A stretch of DNA of 64,000 bases from Perilla frutescens (GCA_026008535.1 BRKX01000014.1:20358694-20422693), one strand, 5' to 3'; counted from the stretch's first letter, positions 34,204 to 45,626 are shown. Program-made: numbers and translations. Notes: generated by a model not told the origin, from the sequence alone.

Positions 34204-36038
34204 TCAGATGGGGCTAGCATCTCTGTATTCTTTGGAGCTTTTTGACATTTTCCTTTTGGAAGCTGAACTGAGGATGTCCTTAAGAGGATCAGTTCTGGCT
34301 ACACTCTCAGCTTGCTGAAGTTGCTTAAGAGCAACTGCTGAGGTGGTCAGCTTCAAGGTGGTCAGCTCTTTAATTCTTCTACAGAATGAGCTGGACTGAT
34401 GTTTGATCAGTTTTGTAGCTCTTAAGAAAGACTTGATAAGTGGAGTAACATAGTCTCGGGACAGGAGATCTAGTGACGTAGCAGTATCTTCATCATCATT
34501 GGCTCCTTTTTGTCCACAGTGTTGACTCCTTGGGGTCGCCACGATTTCAGTATGAGATAGAGCTTGATCTATCTTTTCTGTGGCCCCCACAACTTGTAGT
34601 GATGCCTCTTCTGACTGAATTGGATCAAAATTCAGTTTTAGGCAACATTAATTGACTGAATTGTTGACAAACTGCTCTTCAATTGCAATTTTTTGCGATC
34701 TCAAGCTGGCTTGAACATCAGCTAGCATTGCCCTAGCTGGAATGTTATTATCAAGTCGATGCTTCATAATCCGCTGGACTTGCACAATAGTTAGAGAAAA
34801 TGGATTTGAAGCCCCAATCCATTTAATGCTCCAAGTCTCTTCACATTGTTAAAAACTCATGCCATGAATGGCAGTTAGAAAGAAATGTGACTGGATTAAC
34901 ATAGAATGTCTCTAGTTATACTAGTAGAAGTATCGGTACAGTTGTTTGAACAACTGATTACCTTGCTTGGCAATATAGGTGAAGTGAATCAAAGAAGATT
35001 TGTTACATCCTTCTGTGCATTCTTGACTGCGTATTCGCTACTGTAAAAAGTGTGAATATTGTCTTCAGTCAGCTGAAGAGGAGGACAAGTTCTCTTGAAG
35101 TAGTCAGCTCCATAATTTGGATGAGGAATTCTGATAAATGGAATGAGCTCATCTGGACCAGTGAAAGGCTTGAAGTCAACTGATGATCCATTCTTGGAGT
35201 GTGGAGAAGGAACTTCATTGGCAGTTGAGCTGTTTGAAGTTGTATTGTCAATTTTAGCTTTGGATCTCCTCTTCTTCTTGAGTGACTGAAGATGTGTTTT
35301 CCCTTTCTTGGGAATCCAATCGGAGATGAGGACTGGTAGTGCGTCATCATTTGGAAGATTCAGCATATCTTCCAGGAGCTTGCTCATTCGTAGAACAAGT
35401 TCTACTTTGGACTCAAATTTCCTAGTCTTCTATGAGTCGGCAGCTTTGATGATTTGATGCTTGAATTGGAAGAATACAAATTCTGCCCAATTTGCTTCCA
35501 ATCCTTCAATAAGGTGTATCATTACCTTGTATCTTTCTTGAGTTAATTGACTCAAGCTTCCAATGGTGCTGAACAGCAGTTTGTTCATTACATCGAGTAT
35601 AACTCCATACTCGGGCTTCAGATCAGTCTTAGCTGTGGTAAAACTGAATTTCTTGGTGCAAATTGAAGCGCGCCATTCTTTCCAGTATGGTTCAGCTGAA
35701 TCTTTCAGATCTTAAACCCTGGAACCCTTTCTGGGAAGTTGAAACTTTTCTGCAATCTTTCTTTCAGTGATATGGAGTTTGTTTCCTTGAATCACTGAGT
35801 GTATAACCTTCTCATCTGCAGATACCTTTACTTGAAGCAAGAACTTACCAACCAAGTCTTGTCTAAAGAATCTTGGAGGAGTTTCAAGGTAGTGCAAAAT
35901 TCCAGTCTTGTGGAGATTGACCAGAAGAAATGGGTTGTTTGATTCTTTAAGAATCAATTGAAATTTCTGTCTTTCCAAAAATTTATCTCTCATCATTTTC
36001 TCTTTGAAGGAGGTAAGAGCTTTGAATGTTTTGGCCAT
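34204..36038 (-). pseudogene. Env-like gene copy b of element B
   Basis: The start is taken at 36038 (MAKTFKALTSFKEK), because the preceding 45 codons of the open frame are a CT-rich leader. The signature appears as FLLQVKVSADEKVIHSVIQG and ITERKIAEKFQLP. The frame closes at 35712 and continues in pieces: EPYWKEWRASICTKKF, YKVMIHLIEGLEANWAEFVF, then a Lys/Ser-rich section with SLKKKRRSKAK (34989-35387) and a Ser/Thr-rich section (34204-34590). It is clearly homologous to copies a and c but far diverged. TATA-like TATTTAA is at 36225-36231. Several stops make it a pseudogene. Confidence 0.7.
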
Positions 36039-36224
36039 TTTTTTATAAGATTTTTGGCTAATCTTGAATTGAAGCCTTTTTAGAGAGAGAGAGAGAGAAA
36101 ATACTCTTTTGGAAGATAGTTTTTGAAAGAGTATGTGAATTGTGCTTCTGTATTCTCTCAAACTTTTGAGCAAAGGGATTATGAGTGAGAGAAATGACTC
36201 ATAAATTTGTGTTGGTTGAAAGAA

Positions 36225-36231
36225 TTAAATA
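36225..36231 (-). promoter_or_regulatory. TATA-like box upstream of env-like copy b
   Basis: TATTTAA on the minus strand, about 185 bases before the ATG at 36038, followed by a leader containing a (TC)n tract. Confidence 0.3.
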
Positions 36232-36409
36232 GCCCCTTGTCGTTTTCCTTTGGCTTTTGATTTTTAGCTTCAGACCAATGGTAAAAAACAATAATTACTG
36301 ACACACGCATTTATTTGAGCCAAAAGATATTTTTATTAGGAAAATTAAGAAATAGACTGATTTACAAGAAGTTGTCCTATGGCGTCTAGTCAGCTGACTA
36401 CATAAGCCT

Positions 36410-37756
36410 TCAGGTTTTCTTGCGATCAGTTTTTCTTTTCTTTGGGACTGGCTTACTGGGACTATTTGACTCTTCTTTGAAATCATGAGATTTTTCTTTA
36501 GAAGACTTCAGTCCAATATGGGCTTGAAGCTCTTTAATTGACTCAAACAGCTGTTTTAACTGTTCTTGCAGTTGTCTGATCATTTCTTCATGATGTGGTG
36601 CAGGCTGGACTAATGAACAATTGGGTTGCTTGTTTGGCTGAATATCACTAGTTGCTTCCATTTTTGAATATGTTGTTCTCTCTTCTTTCTACCTATCATT
36701 CATTTCTCCAGTCTCCCTTTTTCCTTGTACAGAGTTCTTCGACTGAGGTGATGTTCTGCTTCCTTGAGCTTTCTTTTCGGCAGTCTTCATTTGAGCTGAT
36801 ATTGCAACTACTTTTTTAACTACACTTGATTCAACTTTTCCCTTGCTTTCGTGTTCTAGTGACACGAACTTAGAAGTATCATCTTCTGAGTCAGATGACT
36901 CTATCTTGACTGACTCAGTCATTTTGGCCTTTCCTTTTCTAAAGATCTCTAGTGTCTTTGTTGTTCTCTGCTGAGTTGGGTATTCTCTTATTTGTACTGG
37001 CAGCTCTATCGGTCATTTATATAACTTTGGGATAAAATCTTCTGAATTGACCAGAGAAACTATGGTTTCATCCTTCATTAATTCTGGGAGTTGTTTTTCC
37101 AGAATAAGGCTGACCCGATTCAGAAAGCACATCTCCAGTTGATCGAAGAAAAATTGTGCCTAGTTTATCCTCATTTCCTTGTAAATGGCTTTGCATATTT
37201 GATATCTGGGAACTGTCATCTCAGAAAGGCTTTTTGCTGCTCCCGTAAGCATCTTAGCGGCAATCATAGCTAACACTTGATATTCCTCCTTGAATTTGGT
37301 TATCGTGTGCTTCCAATGATATTCTTGAGTGACTGTGCTCTTTCTTCACACGTTGTAGTGTGGCTCAGGATTTACCCAGACATCCTCGAGCTTCTTCCCA
37401 GTGTTTGGGATTTTGAAAATTTTTCGTAAAATTAGCGGGGTGACAACGATTTCTCTCCCCCTTACTTCAGTAATGATTTCTTGAGAATTCTCTTTGTACT
37501 TTGAGTTCAAAAAGAATTCTACCACAGCTTCAGGGTAGACTTTTGAAGGAGCCCTTTCAGTGAAGGTCTTTAGCTTGGCTTTCTCAACTAGTGTGATAAT
37601 CATTTCACACAGCTCTGAGTTTCTGGTGGATTATTTAAAGGCCGTAAGGTTTAGGAATTTATCGTCATAAAGATCTTCTCTAAATGTTGTAGAATCTCCA
37701 TGGGATAGCTTAAAATTGTACTTTCTACGGTGAAGATTGGTAGAGAATTGAGCCAT
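36410..37756 (-). pseudogene. Env-like gene copy c of element B, least decayed
   Basis: From the start at 37756 (MAQFSTNLHRRKYNF) a single minus-strand frame can be followed for about 449 codons to the stop at 36410-36412. It is broken only by stops at 37631-37633, 37346-37348, 37013-37015 and 36689-36691. The signature reads AVVEFFLNSKYKENSQEI and LILRKIFKIP. A middle part (YKEMRINWAQFFFDQLEMC) is followed by a Ser/Lys/Glu-rich region, then a coiled-coil-like segment (MIRQLQEQLKQLFESIKELQ) and a basic C-terminus (PVPKKRKTDRKK), which looks like a nuclear localisation signal. TATATATAGG lies about 165 bases upstream. I would not assign a molecular function. Confidence 0.75.
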
Positions 37757-37809
37757 TGAGAAACAGGTTTTAAGGAGATTTGGAAGGCTGAACTGAATGG
37801 GAATTCTGG

Positions 37810-37826
37810 ATGGATTTTGAGAGAGA

Positions 37827-37862
<36 letters not shown>

Positions 37863-37865
37863 CTG
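37810..37865. repeat. (GA)n/(GATA) microsatellite in the leader of env-like copy c
   Basis: GAGAGAGA with a few GATAGATA units. On the transcribed minus strand this is a CT-rich leader, like the shorter one before copy b at about 36078-36098. Confidence 0.85.
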
Positions 37866-37918
37866 AGTGCTTGAGTTCTTTGGTCAGCTGTTTAGGTAAT
37901 TTTTGGAAAAATATCCAA

Positions 37919-37928
37919 CCTATATATA
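37919..37928 (-). promoter_or_regulatory. TATA-like box upstream of env-like copy c
   Basis: TATATATAGG on the minus strand about 165 bases before the ATG at 37756, with the CT-rich leader between. It is the clearest of the four env-associated TATA boxes. Confidence 0.45.
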
Positions 37929-38289
37929 GACTCAAGCGATCGGTGTATCCAACGGTAAAAAGAATTTAAGTTAAAATCAAAATTGAACGGTTCCGATTAA
38001 TCCGTCAATTTTAAATTTGTCCGTTGAGATTAATGAGGAGAGAGAGAGAGAGTAGGTCCAATGGTAATATTGAGATGACACATCATTTTACCATTCAGTA
38101 ATAAATTCAATTTTGAACTTATCTGATTATAGCTCTCGTTCAATCTCCAAGTGGCATTGAGTTGCTAACGTCATCAGTTGTCCTTCTGCGAGGCGTGTTA
38201 CCCAAGATGGAACAAGTTGAGCCCCCGTGAAGCGAAAGCTTCATCTGGTGGATGAACAAGAAGAATCTCTAGAACTCTCTATTCCTTGA
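37929..38289. other. Head-to-head junction between Sirevirus fragments
   Basis: To the left everything reads on the minus strand, to the right on the plus strand. The segment contains a (GA)n tract at about 38036-38052 and the phrase GCGAGGCGTGTTACCCAAGA. No gene is supported. Confidence 0.5.
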
Positions 38290-39662
38290 GTGATGGCTGA
38301 TCAACCCTCAAATGATGATGAGGTTTCGATTTCTCATCTAAAGTCCCGTGTCCAGGCCAAATCTGCTCGAAAAAAGGCCAAACCATCAAAAGCCCTCAAA
38401 TCCAAGAAGGTTTCTACCAAGAAGGCTTCTACCTCTGTTTCTATAAGGCGTGTTACTCAAAGTGTGTCTGAACGGCCCCTAGGCTTCATCTAGTCTTCAT
38501 TTCGATCTTTAACGAAGAATGCGCGTGCTCCTACACCCCCTGTTGAAGAGACCACATATGTGATTGAGGATGTGTCTAACAGTACTGCATCAGAATTAGG
38601 TGACTTTGACTCTCATACCTTTCTGTCTGCTTTTCATTAGAGAATTCATAAGTTAGTTGTCGAACGTTCGTTGGTGTCTTAATGAAGTTTGGTTGGGTCT
38701 GATGTGGTTGGTACTAGTGTGGTTGACTGGATATGTCTGTTTATGATGTTCTTGTATTTGTTAAAGCATTTGTGCATGAATTTTATGCCAACTTGTCAAA
38801 GTTTATTCAATTTGTGACTGTTGAGCATGCATTCTCTATCTATGTGCATGGTCGGTGGTTTGATTTTTCTCCTACAATTATTAATGTCTATTTGGGTCGA
38901 GAGCATTCAACTGCTCTTGAAACTGTGTCTAACCTTGATGAGGTCGCTATCGAGTTTACTGGTGGCAGCAGGCTTATATGGCCCAAAAGACGATCATTGT
39001 TGGCATCCGATCTCAGTGTGAAGTATTCAATACTCTACAAAATTACGGTGAAGAATTGGCTTCCAAGCAAGCATCGGTCCTGTGTGGGCAAGGCGTTGGG
39101 GGTGCTACTCTACAAGGTTGGAACACAGACAATGTTCAACCTCAGACAGATCATATTTGATTAGGTGTGTGCTCACATAGAATCAATGAAGAGCCAACAG
39201 CCACTGGGTTATCCAGGGATGATTTTCAGCATCTTCTTGTCCCAGCACAACATTCTGACAAATTCTGATGTTTATAAACCTAAGGAGCTACCACTTGTGA
39301 TCAGTCACAAGCTTTTCTCTACCCAGCACGCCTGTGATATTCCTGTCGCCAGGCCTACTAGTGTCCCTGCAACTGAGCCTCAGTCTGTTCCTGACAGACC
39401 TGTTCCACGTTCATCTGTGAATGCCATCTTCTTCGACAGGCACATTCAGTGTTTGGAGCGAGAGGTGCAATTTCTGGAGAAGACAATCTGGACTGCCAAA
39501 CAAGAGCTGGAATCCCTGATGATGGACCTCCGAGCTCGTCTCTTTGGTTTTGCTTCTCCTCTTGAAACACCAGGCCCTTCTAGTGATAACCTTGGTTTTG
39601 CAGGTGCCTATGCTAGTGGTTCTCCTAGCCTTGCTCCTGATGCTGATGCTGCCGCTACCTAG
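38290..39662 (+). pseudogene. Sirevirus A2 env-like gene
   Basis: Start at 38290 (MMADQPSNDDEVSIS), a basic Ser/Lys-rich N-terminus, TAG at 38491-38493 and a frameshift before 38733. It then has the env-like core (FVHEFYANLSKFIQFV, VHGRWFDFSPTIINVYLG, KITVKNWLPSKHRS), a TAG at 39162-39164, and a C-terminal part with a coiled-coil-like helix (CLEREVQFLEKTIWTAKQEL) and a Pro/Ser/Ala-rich tail ending at 39662. It is the same type of gene as 11370-13782. It has four or more lesions, so it is dead. The pol that should precede it is absent. Confidence 0.78.
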
Positions 39663-40100
39663 CCGTCTTCTTCTGTTGTGCCCGGCTTTGTTCCAGCCGC
39701 TACTGCTGTACCCACAATCTGAAGCTTTGCCATTTATAGCAGACACTAAGGGGAATAAAGGATGCAGGAGGGCTAATGGATGATGAGGAGAGCTTGTGCT
39801 CTTTTGAAATTTTATTTTGCAGTTTTTGAACAATTTATCATGGGGACTTATGTTTTGCCCCGCTTTTATTTTGTTGGTCTGTATAAGTATTTGATCAACC
39901 TAACTGCGCAGTTATGACTGCAAAAACAATGTTCATGATTTAAAGAAACTCCCAGTATAGCTTTAGGGGGAGTTCTTGGAACTGTGTCAGACAGTTTCTT
40001 CAATATATCTTTTTTGATATATTTACTTGATCTCTGAAGTTTATTCATGTGTTGTGCAGATCGATAGTTATTGTCTTCCACAAACGCCAAAGGGAGAGAT
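39663..40100 (+). other. 3' noncoding region and PPT of Sirevirus A2
   Basis: No gene. It ends in the purine tract AAAGGGAGAGAT (40089-40100) next to the LTR start. Confidence 0.7.
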
Positions 40101-40979
40101 TGTTAGTGCCACTATTTTTCACTAAGTTTATTTTGACATGATATGTCCGACAATGTGTTCGCAGGTATGTTCATAAAGTTAAGTGTTGATTTCACTATGC
40201 AAACATGAAGAATAGTTGGTGAACTGTTCTCTCTGATGCCTCAGACATACCCCAGAACAGTTTTATTATGGAAGCTTTCATGTTTAGAAGATCTTGCACG
40301 GTCGTGTTTGAGAGGACAAGATCCTGGTCATTTGATTGCTTTCTGGAGTAGATGTTGTGCTGAAAATAACCCTCATACACAAGGAAAACATCTACACCTA
40401 TTTGGAAAGATCACAATCCCTAATTCACTTACCATGTTGCTGAAGATTGATGATCGACGCCAACAAAGATATGAATCTATAAGAAGACTGATTCCTTACG
40501 GCAATTGGTGGGCGCTTTATTAGATTCTCTTAGCATATTATTTGAGAGTCACTTAGTTTGTAATTTATGTAATAGTTAGAAGTTATTCCCTAAACTGTTC
40601 AACGTGATAGTCTAGCATTTAGTGTTTTTGAGGAAAACACGTGAGGGGTTTGTTTAATCCTTTTGTACGCAATCTCGGGAGACATTGTAAGTTGAAGTTG
40701 TGGGTAGCTAGAGAGAGTCTAGTGTCAAGGTTGTGAGGGGATCTCATGGCTTTCGTTCAGTGAAAGAGTTCGTGAAGAAGAACGGTCGACATAAGGAGGG
40801 AGTCATGTATGTATAAGTTCCTCAATACACTTCATGAAGGAGTAGTGAAGGAATCTTCAAATTTGGACGAAATCCCCCCAGATTAGGTTGATTAACCGAA
40901 CTGGGTTACCAATCTCGTGCGTACTTTTACGGCATTTTACTTATTGTTCTTGCTTATGTTTTTACCATATACAAGAACA
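40101..40979 (+). mobile_element. 3' LTR of Sirevirus A2
   Basis: An 879-bp unit starting TGTTAGTGCC and ending …ACAAGAACA. The region GGTTGTGAGGGGATCTCATG, AAGGAGTAGTGAAGGAATC and GGTTGATTAACCGAACTGGG aligns with the LTR of A1. The right end abuts a minus-strand copia gag fragment, so A2 appears to have landed in, or recombined with, that copia element. Confidence 0.8.
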
Positions 40980-41156
40980 CTTGCATGTAGTAGCAATCAC
41001 ACTTAGCACGGATTATAGTTTTTCACATCCCTTATCGATAGTATCCCATAAGCCTTAAGATATAAAGTAAGTCCTCATTTTAATTGCCCAATATTTATAA
41101 TTTTCTCCTGAGAAAGTAGGAATTGGAATTTGGTGGTTATTTAACCGATTAGTCAT
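40980..41156 (-). pseudogene. Copia gag N-terminus
   Basis: On the minus strand the ATG at 41156 begins MTNRLNNHQIPIPTFSGENY and continues KYWAIKMRTYF, then a stop, then GLWDTIDKG. This is the conserved start of copia gag (GENY-W-I-KM…LW), which coats the RNA. It is cut off at 40980 by the Sirevirus A2 LTR. The stop is a TAA at about 41056-41058. Confidence 0.75.
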
Positions 41157-41252
41157 AGTGAAGGTTTCGGGATTATATTGAAAAAGTGTAGTGAAAGTGT
41201 TGAGATAGTGTATATCACGGAAGCTAGTTACGCCCAGTTGATGATCAAACTA

Positions 41253-41265
41253 GGCTCTGATACCA
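41253..41265 (-). promoter_or_regulatory. Primer binding site, initiator tRNA-Met type
   Basis: TGGTATCAGAGCC on the minus strand, one base after the 5' LTR. It is complementary to the 3' end of plant initiator tRNA-Met, the usual copia minus-strand primer. Confidence 0.88.
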
Positions 41266-41266
41266 C

Positions 41267-41695
41267 TGATGATATTAGAGCAAAGTGGAGCAATGTATTT
41301 GATAGAGGTTTGGTAAAGGTTGTGGTATGGTATAAAGGGTTAGAAGGAATTGATGTAAATATCAAATGTTAGCAAAGGGATGAAGAGAGAGTAGGATTAT
41401 GATAGAATGCTTATGGCTTATTATTTCAACTTCATCTTCCAAATGGTACAATGTTATATATATACAACAATGAGAATATTAGAGAATTATCTAGAATTCT
41501 CTATTATACTTATATAATAATATTTGAGAAATCTCTAGATTTCTCGATAGATTATTTATCTAATGAATTCTAAAATATTCTGAAATATACTAGATATATC
41601 ATCCATAAGAATAATTTAGCATATTTTAAAATATTCTAGAGTAATCATCTTTAGCATATTTTAAACTATTAGAGAATATGCATCAACTTTCATCA
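41267..41695 (-). mobile_element. 5' LTR of a minus-strand copia element
   Basis: A 429-bp LTR with TGATGA…TCATCA ends, followed by the primer binding site and the gag start. TATATATATAA (about 41455-41465) is a plausible TATA box. The rest of the element is absent because gag is truncated at 40980. Confidence 0.82.
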
Positions 41696-41998
41696 CCTCC
41701 ATCGAAACACAACCCGTGGCAGAAATTTGTGAAACTCCTTATCGATCTTTTTGTCATCTCGAGATCTCGCGTTGGTTTGATGTGTATGCATGGCAACGAG
41801 TTAGAGGGGGGGAAACCGATTGCTGCCAGATGCGGAAAAGCCCAAAAACTTGACGGGAAGATCGTCTGCGGTATTGATGTACAAGTGTTATTATCATTGT
41901 AAAAGAAATGTAATTGAACAATTTTCATAGAACCTTAGAAGCCCCGATTTTTTATTTCGTTTCAATCAAGTCAACCTCTATGTACAAGTGCATTTCTT

Positions 41999-42029
<31 letters not shown>

Positions 42030-42918
42030 AGAAGACACCATTAATAGTAAGTAAAAGAAAAGTAAAACTGATCAAACCATTCCTCTAACTAACAACACTA
42101 TGATCGACGGCTGCAACGGTTGAGATGTAATCTTTAGCTGCGGCTAGGAATAGGATCAAGCTCCGCAATACCAACGTGTGAAGTGGTACTGCATGTGCAT
42201 GGAGGAAAAGTGCATGTGCCAGATCAGCAATCACGTATTGCATGTAATAATATATAAACACTCAATTTTAGAGTTAAATAATTCCATTTATTTTTTTTAA
42301 AAAAAATCTTGTTTGCTATGGTTATATGATAGAGAAATAATTTGTGGAAAATTAATTGATGTGAATGAAGAATTGGAATAGTCCAATACTATTGAAATAA
42401 ATATAATATATTATATGTGAATAATTAATTATATAATATAATATATTAGTATTTTATCATTAAATTAAATCCGAATTATGAATATTAAAGGCAAATCATA
42501 ATTTGTAAGAAATTAATGCGCTTTATATATAAGTATAGATATAGATATAGATATATTTTTAGGGAAAAATATTAACAAAATCACAAAATAAAAAAGGATA
42601 CGTTGCACCATGTGACCTCACAGGAAGTGGCGGAACTGGAGGAGCCAATGGGTGCTCCCCCTCAAGTAAAAAAAAATTACATGTCAAATTTAAAAAAAAA
42701 AAAAAGATTGTACAAAGAAATATTAGTGAAGAATAATTTGCCCCCGTCCCCTCTTCCAATGAAAAATTTATGATTCCAACCTTGCTCACAAGAGTGGATA
42801 TTTTTTTTAATCACTTTTCTAATTTTGGCTAGAAAATATGACAACGACATTATGTTTTCAGACAAAGGACAATATGTCGATATATGTATTTAAATAATTA
42901 AATGACCTACTTTTTTTT
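41696..42918. other. Unassigned stretch with a possible Helitron end
   Basis: A less AT-rich segment (41696-41900) resembles coding DNA but no frame is recognisable. There is a (TA)n run at 42003-42029. At 42521-42539 the plus strand reads CTTTATATATAAGTATAGA followed by T, like the right edge (5' terminus on the minus strand) of the Helitron at 26378, but no matching hairpin and CTAG end was found. A-rich and GC-richer debris (42610-42790) follows. Confidence 0.4.
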
Positions 42919-42923
42919 AATAT

Positions 42924-44642
42924 TGTTAGGAAAAACTATCAAGGAACCTCTAGATAAGGTTTTGATGAGATGTCAAAACTATTTATGAAAAACTGACTAA
43001 AATTCAAGTTGTAGATCTGAGCTGACTAATCCAGAGGATCAAAGAGGAACTCAATCAAAGTTGAAGTAAACCAAACTGGAGTATGGTCTACCAGCTGGGA
43101 GGATACACCAACCAGTCAGAACTCAATTCAACTGTGGATTTGAAGAGACGAACCAGTCGAAACAAACTGACAGCTAAGTCAGTTGAGCCGAGGGAGAAAA
43201 GAATCGACTAGACTGAAGAAACTGATACGAGATCAATTTAAACTGAAGACTGGAAGTATCCAACTGATGGCCAAACTGAAGTAAACAGATAAATCAGCTA
43301 AAGGCCAGAACTGAAGTCAGCCAACTTGTGATTAGTCAAGCTGACAAGAAAGCTCAAGAGAAAGCAGTCAAACTGACAAGCTAGTCAACAGCTTGTGAAT
43401 AGTCAAGCTGACAAGAGAGCTTAAGAATGATTAGTCAAACTAACAAGCTAGTCAAAAACTTGAGATCAGCCGAACTGGAGGAAGAAGCTCAGAACTGTCA
43501 ACTGGAGCAATAGCCAAACTGAGCTGACAAGCTCAGAACTGCCAACTGGAGCAATAGCCAAACTGAACTGACAAGCTCAGAACTGCCAACTAGAGCAATA
43601 GCCAAACTGAGCTTACAAGCTTAGAACTGCCAGCTGGAGTAATAGCCGAACTGAACAGACAAGTTCAGAACTACCAACTGGAACTCAAAGTTGCTAAAGC
43701 TGAAGCTCAGAACTGCCACCCAGAGAACCCTGGAGTTATTGCTCAACCAGCGAATCTTGGAATAAATGCTTCAACGGAGATCCTAGAATTAAATATCCAA
43801 TGGAGATCGATTGGCAAAGCAATGGCTACTTCAATCAAAAGCTCCAGCAATCAATAAAGACCATCTGCCATTGATGAACCAACAGAGCCATCGATCAATG
43901 GAACTCAACGGTCATAAAATCACTCCTCTATAAAAGATGAGTGAATCAAAGTTTTAAACACTCTTGCCTCCGAGACTTTTCGCAATACTTATTCTTGAAG
44001 GCTTCATTCAAGCAGAGCTTTCTTTCTCCCTCCCACATAGCTCAAGTTCAGCATTTGCTAAAAACTGCGAGAGTCCAACTGAGAAGAAGAATTTAAAGAG
44101 TCAAAACATTCAGCCAGCTGTTGATAAACCAGCCAGGGCAACCTTCTCAGTTTCAGCAATACAACGATCAACTATCCAGCTCAATTAAAGGAGCACATCA
44201 GTTTATACCCCTTGTTCAAGACTAACCTCTTGAAGATCGAAAGAGATCTAAAATCTTGTAAAGACGTCAATAGCACCTACCTTTCTAGCGAGTAGTTAGG
44301 GACTTCAAGTGTGAGTCGTCGACCCGCTGAGGTAGTGAGCAGTTATATAGTGAAGTTGCCCTTCTGCGGAAGAAAGAGAGGACATAGAAGTTTGAGACTT
44401 CGAACCTCTATAAATCATTTGTGTGTTGTACTGTTTTGATTACTTGCATATCTTTGAACTGTACACAAGCTCACACAATCTTCACTCAAGTTGTCAAAAA
44501 GTGCTCAACCAAATTGTGCATAGATAAGTTCATCAGCGAGTCAAGGGCCCTTATTATTCCGCGATTTGAAGTAAAAGTTTTTAATCAGTTTATTCACCCC
44601 CCCCCCCCCTCTAAAATGATATCGAGTCGCTCGGGACCAACA
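42924..44642 (+). mobile_element. Solo LTR of Sirevirus-like family B, 1719 bp
   Basis: It starts TGTTAGGAAAAAC and ends …GGGACCAACA. Perfect 5-bp target duplications AATAT flank it (42919-42923 and 44643-44647), so the element was lost by recombination between its LTRs. TATAAAAG is at about 43930. The left part is rich in AACTGA and contains five 44-bp tandem repeats. A run of 13 C lies at about 44597-44609. The open frames inside are not genes. Confidence 0.9.
43491..43710 (+). repeat. Five 44-bp tandem repeats within the solo LTR
   Basis: AGAACT occurs at 43491, 43535, 43579, 43623 and 43667, exactly 44 bases apart. Each unit contains AGAACTGCCAACTGGAGC, then AATAGCCAAACTGA, then CTGACAAGCTC, with increasing divergence to the right. 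Confidence 0.9.
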
Positions 44643-44647
44643 AATAT

Positions 44648-45454
44648 GTGTGTGATTGGTGTAGTGTATGTTGGGTGAGTAAGAATTTCCTCTAATACTC
44701 ATACCAGCCCTCTCTCTCTGGAGGAGATTTTCTAGTCCCAAGTTGTGTGTGTCAATCATGTGCCAACATCAAAATTCAATAGTTTTAATATTTTTTTTTC
44801 ACAAAAATAAAAATATATTATATTATATCTAACCCTAATTAATATTTTTATTGCTAAAAATTGAAAATTTAAAAAATTATATACCATAAGTTTGGAATAA
44901 TAAGCCCTAAAAATCAATTATATTAGATAAAAAATGAATATTAACAATAATTATAAACCCTAATTAGATTGAATAAACCCTAAATAATAATGTAAAATTA
45001 TACTAAATCATAAGAAATTAAGATTGAAGAAGAAAAATGAAAAAAAAAACTAATAATAATATTTGGTTACACGGTTGACACCTATAATTTTGGACTAGAG
45101 GATTCCATGTGCTCTTTCAATAGTTGAGAACCCCCCCCCCCAAGGTAAGTTCTTGATTTCTTATGTTTACGGTGTTAGGATTGGTTTTTTATATGGCTGT
45201 AATTTCTAAATGGAGCATGGATTAATATTTTTTGTACTAAAAATGGTTAGCAACTTCTCCTTAAAGAATAGTTCAAAATCGAAAGGAATTGTCGCTGATT
45301 GAAAAAAATAAAAAATTGTTTCTTGATCCTTCTCCAAGGTACGCATATATGTTGTGGCATGATATTATAATTAACTAATATTAATAGAGAAACTGAGAAA
45401 ATTGCGTGGTGGTTTCTGAGGCATACTAATCTGAGTTGTTTGTTTCTGAGGCAT
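44648..45454. other. AT-rich spacer
   Basis: No gene. Contains a run of about 13 C (45129-45141) and many AATTA/TAAAC stretches. Confidence 0.6.
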
Positions 45455-45463
45455 ACTAATCTG

Positions 45464-45626
45464 GGGAAATTCTATGCCGCGACCGGTCGTAGTGTGCCAT
45501 ATGCTGTGATAGATCTATTGTGACACTTTCATGTGTCACAATAGATCTATTGTGACACATGGAAGTGTCACAATAGATCTATCGCAACACATGTAGTGTG
45601 CCATGTGCTGCGGCATAGAATTTCCC
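45464..45626. mobile_element. Foldback MITE, Mutator-like by 9-bp target duplication
   Basis: A 163-bp unit with perfect 17-bp terminal inverted repeats: GGGAAATTCTATGCCGC (45464-45480) and its reverse complement (45610-45626). Identical 9-bp flanks ACTAATCTG lie at 45455-45463 and 45627-45635. The middle is nearly self-complementary around AATAGATCTATT, with GTGTCACAATAGATC in both orientations, so the whole element can fold into one long hairpin. Confidence 0.9.

Noticed and set aside
41678..41902. 74-codon plus-strand frame starting MHQLSSPPSKHNPWQ
   Set aside because: The region is less AT-rich and could be old coding DNA, but none of the three frames gives a recognisable domain. The start overlaps the copia 5' LTR edge.
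42521..42539. Second complete Helitron
   Set aside because: Only the 5'-type terminus was found. No hairpin with CTAG could be located for a partner end, so I kept it as a note only.
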